A stretch of 64,000 nt of DNA, taken from Alphaproteobacteria bacterium. Its GTDB lineage: Bacteria > Pseudomonadota > Alphaproteobacteria > Micropepsales > Micropepsaceae. The notes below the pieces were generated by a model. That model did no database searches. It was given only the letters and a program-made list of their open reading frames with translations, and was not told the DNA's origin. The stretch lies in assembly GCA_947475445.1 (NCBI GenBank), contig CANJLC010000006.1, positions 1-64,000 of the forward strand. Reading direction: 5' to 3'. Below are positions 58,816 to 64,000 of the stretch, piece after piece; positions within the stretch are counted from its first letter, which is position 1, and each line of letters begins with the position of its first letter. Made by a program: the position numbers and the translations under genes.

Positions 58816-60126
58816 CTATGTGAGCATCACAATGATCATGGTGATGGCTGCCGCCGCCATCACGGCGGTGGACAGCCAGCCCAGCCCGCCCAGCACAAAT
58901 CCGACGCGGAAATTGCCCATCTTCTTCTTGTGCCCGGCCACGATCATCATCGCCGCCATCATGGGGACGGCGATGACCCCGTTCAGCACCGCGCTCCAGT
59001 ACAGCGCCTTGATGGGGTCAATCGGCGAGTAGTCAATGCCCACGCCCAGCAGCACAGATGCCCCGATCACGGCGTAAAAGCCGCGCGCTTTCCAGGGCAT
59101 GTGGTCGAGCCCGGATTTCCAGCCGCGCGATTCCGCTATGGCATAGCCGGCCGATCCCGCCAGCACCGGCACCGCCAGCAGGCCGGTGCCGATGATGCCC
59201 AGGCTGAACAGGGCGAAGGCGAAATGGCCCGCCACCGGCTCCAGCGCCTTGGCGGCCTGGGCGGCGGTATCAATCTGGGTGACGCCCGTCTGGTGCAGCG
59301 TCGCGCCGGTTGCGATCATGATGGCCAGGGCGATCAGGTTGGACGCCAGCATGCCGCTGATCGTGTCGATGCGGATGCGGGAAATGGCGGCGGGCGCTTC
59401 GTTGGGCCGCTGCGTCAGGGGATGCAGTTCCGCCTTCTGGTCCACTTCCTCCACTTCCTGGGCGCTCTGCCAGAAAAACAGATAGGGGCTGATGGTGGTG
59501 CCGAAGATCGCCACGATGGTGGTGGCGGCGCCATCGGTGAGGTTGGGATGCAGCCCGATCAGGCCGGCCCCGATGGCGGGCCAGTCCAGCTTCAGCATGA
59601 ACAGCAGCGCGACATAGGCGAACAGGCTGAAGGTCAGCACCGTCAGCAGCCGGGCATATTTGCGGTAGGGGATGAAGAATTGCAGCCCCAGCGACAGCAG
59701 CGCGAAGCCGATGGTGAATGCATGGCTGCTGAGACCCGAGACAAGATTGGCCGCTTCGCCCATTGCGGCCAGGTCCGCCCCGATATTGATGGTGTTGGCG
59801 AAGAACAGCAGGCCCACCAGAACGCTCACCAGCCAGCCTGGAAAAATCTCGCCCATATTCTTGGCCAGCCCGCTGCCGGTGACGCGCCCGATCAACGCAC
59901 TGACCATCTGGATCGCCACCATCAGCGGAAAAGTAAGCAGCAGCGTCCATAAAAGATGGAAACCGAATTGCGCGCCTGCCTGGCTGTAGGTGGCGATGCC
60001 GCTGGGATCGTCATCCGCCGCGCCGGTGATCAATCCGGGCCCAAGCTGGTTGAGGAAGCCGGAATTCTTCAGCCGCTCTGGAAAAGGCCTCAGCGTCGAG
60101 GGCGGGGGAGCGGGAGTTTGTGTCAT
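58816..60126 (-). CDS. NRAMP-related metal ion transporter with altered metal-site motifs
   Basis: The 436-residue protein has about 11 membrane segments of the NRAMP/LeuT fold. The helix-1 motif expected as DPGN reads Asp40-Pro-Ser-Gly (GAADDDPSGIATYS), and the helix-6 motif expected as MPH reads Ser213-Pro214-Tyr215 (TTISPYLFF). The soft Met ligand is thus absent, as in the NRAMP-related Mg2+ transporters. Ion specificity is inferred only. ATG at 60126 gives MTQTPAPPP; a longer frame is unsupported. Confidence 0.85.
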   Translation of the reverse strand: MTQTPAPPPSTLRPFPERLKNSGFLNQLGPGLITGAADDDPSGIATYSQAGAQFGFHLLWTLLLTFPLMVAIQMVSALIGRVTGSGLAKNMGEIFPGWLVSVLVGLLFFANTINIGADLAAMGEAANLVSGLSSHAFTIGFALLSLGLQFFIPYRKYARLLTVLTFSLFAYVALLFMLKLDWPAIGAGLIGLHPNLTDGAATTIVAIFGTTISPYLFFWQSAQEVEEVDQKAELHPLTQRPNEAPAAISRIRIDTISGMLASNLIALAIMIATGATLHQTGVTQIDTAAQAAKALEPVAGHFAFALFSLGIIGTGLLAVPVLAGSAGYAIAESRGWKSGLDHMPWKARGFYAVIGASVLLGVGIDYSPIDPIKALYWSAVLNGVIAVPMMAAMMIVAGHKKKMGNFRVGFVLGGLGWLSTAVMAAAAITMIIVMLT

Positions 60127-60267
60127 CCCTGCCTTTATCGGTGCAAAAGGGGCGGATATCCAGTATTCTCCTGCGTGTACGGAACCGCATAAATCGGATT
60201 TCAGGATCCGAACGCCCGGCAGGCGCGTATAACAGTCATGGGAAGGGCACCCGCTATGGAGGTTCAC

Positions 60268-60666
60268 ATGAGATATTTTGTTCCCGCCGCTGCTGCCGCC
60301 CTCTTGATGGCGGGCGCCGCGCTGACCGCTTCGCCGGCCGCCGCGCAACCGCGCCAGCAAATGTGCTTGCAGCAGAACATGGTCAATGGCTGGAAAGTCA
60401 TCAACGACCAGACCCTGATCGTCACGGACCGCGTCAATCGCCAGTATCAGGTCAACCTGATGCGCGGCTGCCGCGACCTGAAATGGCCCATGCGGCTGGG
60501 CTTCCAGTCCGGTACCGGCTTTGGCATTGGCTGCATCCAGCGCCATGACTTTGTCTATGTCCCGCCGGGCGGCGGGCAGATTGCGCAGCGCTGCCTGATC
60601 GAAAGCGTGCAGCCCCTGGGCAAGCCCACGCCCACCGATTACAATTCGGGCTATCGCCGCCGCTAG
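60268..60666 (+). CDS. Exported DUF6491-like protein, 132 aa
   Basis: Signal peptide (MRYFVPAAAAALLMAGAALTASPAAAQ) then a domain with four Cys (MCLQQN, RGCRDL, GIGCIQ, QRCLIE) and VINDQTLIVTDRVNRQYQVNL, the DUF6491 pattern. The function of this family is unknown. ATG at 60268 has tggagg 5 nt upstream, better than in-frame ATGs at 60238 and 60256. Confidence 0.8.
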   Translation: MRYFVPAAAAALLMAGAALTASPAAAQPRQQMCLQQNMVNGWKVINDQTLIVTDRVNRQYQVNLMRGCRDLKWPMRLGFQSGTGFGIGCIQRHDFVYVPPGGGQIAQRCLIESVQPLGKPTPTDYNSGYRRR

Positions 60667-60720
60667 GGGCGTTCCGTCCCTGACAAAACCCGTCCGCCCC
60701 CAGGCGGGCGGTGCGCCGCT

Positions 60721-60757
60721 CGAAATGGTCCCAGACCATTTCGCCCGACTTCGTCGG
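60721..60757. repeat. Extragenic palindrome, family 2 (double hairpin)
   Basis: cgaaatggtc (60721-60730) pairs with gaccatttcg (60734-60743), and a second hairpin ccgac/gtcgg follows (60745-60757). The core is close to the 32322-32358 palindrome. It lies between the DUF6491-like gene and the TrmH-type gene. Confidence 0.7.
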
Positions 60758-60805
60758 TCGCGGCTCACTGTGCTAGATAAACCCGACTCGAAAACGGAGC
60801 AGGGC

Positions 60806-61339
60806 GTGAGGGGCTATTTCGGCGTCGGGGTGGACGGCATCTCCAAGCCGATGAATCTCGGCAACCTTGTGCGCATCGCCAACGCCTTCGAGGCCAGTTT
60901 CTTTTTCTCCATCGCGCCGCGCCTGAAATTGTCGGATGTGGCCCAGAGCGACACCAGCCGGGCGCAGGGCGCCATGCCGTTCTTCTCCTATGACGAGGCG
61001 GGCGAACTGCGCCTGCCTGTGGGCTGCCGCCTGGTGGGGGTGGAGATCACCGATGATGCGGTGGAGCTGCCGCGCTTCCGCCATCCCCAGCGCGCCGCCT
61101 ATGTCTTCGGGGCGGAGCGTTACTCCCTGTCGCCCAAGATGCTGAAGGCCTGCGAGTTCGTGGTGAAAATCCCCACCCGCTTTTCCATCAATGTCGGCAT
61201 GGCGGGGGCGATCGTGCTGTATGACCGGCTGATCCAGATGGGCGGCTATCCGGCGCGCCCGCTCAAGCCCGGCGGGGCCGCCCCATTGCCGCCCCTTCAC
61301 AAATGGGGTGCGCCCCTGGCCAGACCAAGGGCCGAGTGA
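60806..61339 (+). CDS. SpoU/TrmH-family RNA 2'-O-methyltransferase
   Basis: A 177-residue knotted methyltransferase with all three SpoU motifs: NLGNLVRIANAFEA (motif 1), YVFGAERYSLSPKML (motif 2) and FSINVGMAGAIVLYDRL (motif 3). It methylates a ribose in tRNA or rRNA; the position is unknown. GTG at 60806 was chosen because it follows ggag at good spacing and avoids the palindrome that an ATG at 60725 would include. Confidence 0.88.
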   Translation: MRGYFGVGVDGISKPMNLGNLVRIANAFEASFFFSIAPRLKLSDVAQSDTSRAQGAMPFFSYDEAGELRLPVGCRLVGVEITDDAVELPRFRHPQRAAYVFGAERYSLSPKMLKACEFVVKIPTRFSINVGMAGAIVLYDRLIQMGGYPARPLKPGGAAPLPPLHKWGAPLARPRAE

Positions 61340-61398
61340 GCAAAAAATTCCAAATAACAAAGTGGCGCGGCCCTGCCGCCCATGTTAGTTGAGCCGCC

Positions 61399-62148
61399 AT
61401 GACTCCCGCCCTTTCCATCTCCCATTTGCGCAAGGTCTATCGCCGCGGCACCGTCGCGGTTGAGGACATTTCCCTCTCCATCCCGGAAGGCGAGTTTTTC
61501 GGTTTCCTGGGCCCCAATGGCGCGGGCAAATCCACCACCATCCATTGCGTCACCGGCATCGCGGAACCCACCTCCGGCAAGATCGAAATTTTCGGCATTG
61601 ATGCGGTGAAGGATTACCGCGAGGCGCGCCGGCTGATCGGGCTGTGCCCGCAGGAATTCAACGTGGACATCTTCGCCACGCCGCGCCAGATCGTGGACTG
61701 GATGGGCGGCTATTTCGGCATGCGCGCCGCCCTGCGCAAGGAGCGCACCGACATGCTGCTGGAGCGGTTCGACCTCATCCCGCACCAGAAAAAATCCTTC
61801 CGCGAATTGTCGGGTGGCCTCAAGCGCCGCGTCGTGCTGGCTCGCGCCCTGATCCATGACCCCAAGCTCATCATCCTGGACGAACCCACCGCCGGCGTGG
61901 ATGTCGAACTGCGCCGGGTGCTGTGGAAGTACCTGCAGGAAATCAACGCTGATGGCCGCACCATTCTGCTGACCTCGCACTATTTGGAAGAGGTTGAGCG
62001 GCTGTGCCGCCAGGTCGCCATCGTGAACAAGGGCCGCGTGGTGCGCGAAGGCACCAAGGACGAAATGGCCGGCGGCCCCGGCGGGCTGGAGAATGCCTAC
62101 CTGGTCGCCACGGGCGCCGAGCCCGACCATGTCCCGGGGGCGGCGTGA
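61399..62148 (+). CDS. ABC transporter ATP-binding protein, YadG-like
   Basis: The 249-residue ATPase has Walker A GPNGAGKSTT, Q-loop GLCPQEFNVD, signature LSGGLKRRVVLARA, Walker B LIILDEPTAGVD and His switch LTSHYLEEVE. It overlaps the permease start (TGATG). YadGH-type exporters have no fixed substrate. Confidence 0.94.
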   Translation: MTPALSISHLRKVYRRGTVAVEDISLSIPEGEFFGFLGPNGAGKSTTIHCVTGIAEPTSGKIEIFGIDAVKDYREARRLIGLCPQEFNVDIFATPRQIVDWMGGYFGMRAALRKERTDMLLERFDLIPHQKKSFRELSGGLKRRVVLARALIHDPKLIILDEPTAGVDVELRRVLWKYLQEINADGRTILLTSHYLEEVERLCRQVAIVNKGRVVREGTKDEMAGGPGGLENAYLVATGAEPDHVPGAA

Positions 62149-62915
62149 TGGGTATCAACTGGATCGGTCTTTACACCATCATCCGGCGCGAGGTTTCGCG
62201 CATGTGGCGCGTGCCGGTGCAGGCCTTTGTCGCGCCCTGGATATCGGCGCTGCTGTTCATCTTCATTTTCGGTTCCGTGGTGGGCGGGCGCATTGCCACC
62301 ATCGGCGGCCATCGCTACCTGGAATTCGTGCTGCCGGGCATCTTGATGATGAACATCGTCAACGCCGCCTTCCTGCAATCCTCCTCCGCCATCTATTTCT
62401 CGCGCTTTGTGCGCTTCGTGGAAGAAATCCTGGTCGCGCCCTTGTCCTATGCGGAAATGATCGCCGGCAGCCTGTCGGTGGTGGTGCTGCGCGCCAGCGT
62501 CACCGGCGTCGGTATCCTCCTGATGGGCATCGCTTTTGGCGCCAGCTCCATCGAATCCTGGCCGCTGTTCATTTTCTGGATTGTCAGCGTTTCCACCGTG
62601 TTCGGGCTTTTGGGCATCATCGTGGGCCTGTGGTCCAAGAATTTCGAACAGCTGAACATGCCAGTGGTGTTCTTCCTCACCCCGCTCTCCATGGTGGGCG
62701 GCGTCTTCAACACGGTGGCGATGCTGCCGGAGTGGCTGCGCTGGATCGCCTGGGCCAATCCCTTCTTCTATTTCATCAACGGCGTGCGCGGCGCCATGAT
62801 CGGCGTGGACGAAACCCCGCCCGGCCTGGGCGAGGGCCTGACGCTGCTGCTGCTGGTGGTGCTGGGCGGAACCGTGTGGCGCATGTATTCCAAGGGCTAT
62901 GGCCTCAGGGAGTGA
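62148..62915 (+). CDS. ABC-2 type permease, YadH-like
   Basis: A 255-residue permease with six membrane segments and the ABC-2 signature around GLLGIIVGLWSKNFEQLNMPVVFFLTPLSMVGG. It forms an exporter with the ATPase it overlaps. Its start ATG at 62148 shares bases with the ATPase stop. Confidence 0.93.
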   Translation: MGINWIGLYTIIRREVSRMWRVPVQAFVAPWISALLFIFIFGSVVGGRIATIGGHRYLEFVLPGILMMNIVNAAFLQSSSAIYFSRFVRFVEEILVAPLSYAEMIAGSLSVVVLRASVTGVGILLMGIAFGASSIESWPLFIFWIVSVSTVFGLLGIIVGLWSKNFEQLNMPVVFFLTPLSMVGGVFNTVAMLPEWLRWIAWANPFFYFINGVRGAMIGVDETPPGLGEGLTLLLLVVLGGTVWRMYSKGYGLRE

Positions 62916-63039
62916 AAGCACGCACGGCGCGTTGTTAAGGTTTGAGGTCTTCGCCGCGAACCGTTATCCTTCTGCTTCGACACCACAGAAACGCCCGATT
63001 TGCTTGCAAAAACGGTGCGGCCTGCAGCTTGGAGATTTC

Positions 63040-63558
63040 ATGATTCGCACTCTTGTCCTGGGTTCCCTGATTGCCCTTTGCGCAGCGTCTCCCGCATTGG
63101 CGGATTCGGCCACCCTGCTGGGCGTCTTCAAGAACTGGACCGCCTACCAGACCGGCAGCGGAAGTTCCCTGACCTGCTATGCCATGTCCCAGCCGCGCGC
63201 CATGCAGCCCAGGGGAGCCAAGCGCGGCCCCATCTACCTGATGGTGTCCGACTGGCCGTCGCGCCGGATCAAATCCGAGCCGCAGATCGTGCCGGGTTAT
63301 GGCTACAAGCCGGGCGGCGTGGTCACGCTGGGCATTGGCGGAGACCGTTTCAATTTCTTCTCCCGCAATGAAGGCACGGTCGGTTCCGCCTGGCTGCAGA
63401 ATTTGAACGACACCAAGGCGCTGATGGATGCCATGAGTTCGGGCGTGTCGGCGGTTGCCATCGGCACCTCGCAGCGCGGCACCCGCACCGTGGACACCTA
63501 TTCCCTGGCCGGCTTCATTGACGCCACCGCCAAGATCCATTCCGCCTGCAACATGTGA
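63040..63558 (+). CDS. Invasion-associated locus B (IalB) family protein
   Basis: A 172-residue exported protein: signal peptide ([21 protein letters not shown]) then the IalB-like body ([48 protein letters not shown]). Two Cys (near residues 46 and 170) could pair. IalB proteins are common in alphaproteobacteria and of unclear function outside Bartonella. ATG at 63040 has ggag 5 nt upstream; it overlaps rlmN by TGATG. Confidence 0.88.
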   Translation: MIRTLVLGSLIALCAASPALADSATLLGVFKNWTAYQTGSGSSLTCYAMSQPRAMQPRGAKRGPIYLMVSDWPSRRIKSEPQIVPGYGYKPGGVVTLGIGGDRFNFFSRNEGTVGSAWLQNLNDTKALMDAMSSGVSAVAIGTSQRGTRTVDTYSLAGFIDATAKIHSACNM

Positions 63559-64000
63559 TGGCGGATAAGGTATCCCTGATCGGCCTGGACAGGTCCGCAC
63601 TCGGCGCGGCGCTTGTGACCGCGGGATTCCCGGAAAAAGCCGTCAAGATGCGCGTGGGCCAGTTGTGGAACTGGATTTACGTGCATGGCGCGCGCGATTT
63701 CGGCCAGATGAGCAATTTGGCCAAGGGTTTCCGCGACACGATGGAGGCGCATTTCACGCTGGCGCGGCCCGAAATCGTCACCGAACAGATTTCCAATGAC
63801 GGCACCCGCAAATGGCTGCTGCGCACCGGCCCCGGCATCGAGTTTGAAACCGTCTATATCCCGGAAAAGGATCGCGGCACGCTGTGCGTTTCCAGCCAGG
63901 TCGGCTGCACGCTGACCTGCCGCTTCTGCCATACCGGCACCCAGAAGCTGGTGCGCAACCTGACCCCGGCGGAAATATTGGGGCAGGTGCTGATCGCCAA
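63558..64000 (+). CDS. rlmN: 23S rRNA/tRNA adenine-C2 methyltransferase RlmN (3' partial)
   Basis: The first 147 residues are visible. The N-terminal domain ([29 protein letters not shown]) leads to [20 protein letters not shown] and the radical SAM cluster motif CTLTCRFC (C-x3-C-x2-C), then [20 protein letters not shown]. RlmN methylates A2503 of 23S rRNA and A37 of some tRNAs. The gene runs off the right edge. Confidence 0.96.
   Translation, partial: MADKVSLIGLDRSALGAALVTAGFPEKAVKMRVGQLWNWIYVHGARDFGQMSNLAKGFRDTMEAHFTLARPEIVTEQISNDGTRKWLLRTGPGIEFETVYIPEKDRGTLCVSSQVGCTLTCRFCHTGTQKLVRNLTPAEILGQVLIA

Noticed and set aside
58816-60768. A longer 650-codon version of the NRAMP-related gene
   Set aside because: The extension past 60126 covers the start of the DUF6491-like gene on the other strand and has no transporter homology.

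Overview
The window is a GC-rich (roughly 63%), densely coded chromosomal segment with about 66 protein genes, no rRNA, tRNA, CRISPR array, prophage or insertion sequence that I can see. The gene order and content point to an alphaproteobacterium: trpB-trpA-accD-folC, tsaE-amgK-murU-addB-addA-trxA, a DivL-type pseudo-kinase near ahcY, a ptsH-EIIA-hprK-chvG-chvI block, a DUF2794 gene and an IalB-family gene. The family cannot be fixed from sequence alone; a Rhizomicrobium/Micropepsaceae- or Caulobacter-like lineage would fit. Codon usage looks uniform and most genes in a run overlap by 4 nt (ATGA or GTGA), so transcription-translation units are tight.

Layout. 1-3.9 kb: end of the tryptophan operon (trpB partial, trpA) coupled to accD and folC, then a lone FAD oxidoreductase. 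5.2-14.1 kb (minus): tsaE-amgK-murU-addB-addA-trxA, i.e. tRNA t6A synthesis, peptidoglycan recycling, recombination repair and thioredoxin. 14.2-19.5 kb (plus): ferredoxin reductase plus [2Fe-2S] ferredoxin, an unusual Tat-exported Fe/Mn-SOD relative, a Tat-exported M28-like protein, a cold-shock protein and two small proteins. 19.5-25.3 kb (minus): divL with a coupled outer-membrane porin, a small lipoprotein, and ahcY with a structured leader. 25.5-30.0 kb (minus): a TraB/GumN protein, then the nitrogen-PTS-type genes ptsH, EIIA and short hprK with the ChvG/ChvI two-component system. 30.1-31.5 kb: two methyltransferase-like genes. 31.7-41.3 kb (minus): greA, carB, and a coupled five-gene operon of ABC ATPase, permease, GldG-like protein, DUF4340 protein and Rieske oxygenase. 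41.3-44.4 kb (plus): small membrane protein, O-methyltransferase, chromate transporter, DUF2794. 44.5-48.6 kb (minus): Bax-inhibitor-1 protein and the ybbA-ybbP ABC pair, divergent from tesA-murJ-thpR-phhB (48.6-51.6 kb). 51.6-56.9 kb: acs (minus), a creatininase-family gene, and thiC behind a TPP riboswitch. 57-64 kb: outer-membrane barrel, cytochrome b561, GlsB-like protein, divergent NRAMP-related transporter, DUF6491 protein, TrmH-type methyltransferase, YadGH-type ABC exporter, IalB protein and the start of rlmN.

The most interesting points are: a ChvG kinase whose only start with a good ribosome-binding site is ATC; a DivL with Tyr in place of the kinase His and GANTC sites in its promoter region; paired inverted repeats in the ahcY leader that could hide its start codon; a Rieske oxygenase translationally coupled to a Gld-type ABC exporter; a predicted periplasmic SOD-like protein lacking the gateway Tyr/His; and families of extragenic palindromes. 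No wholly new system is proven here; the exporter-Rieske operon and the SOD-like protein are the best candidates.
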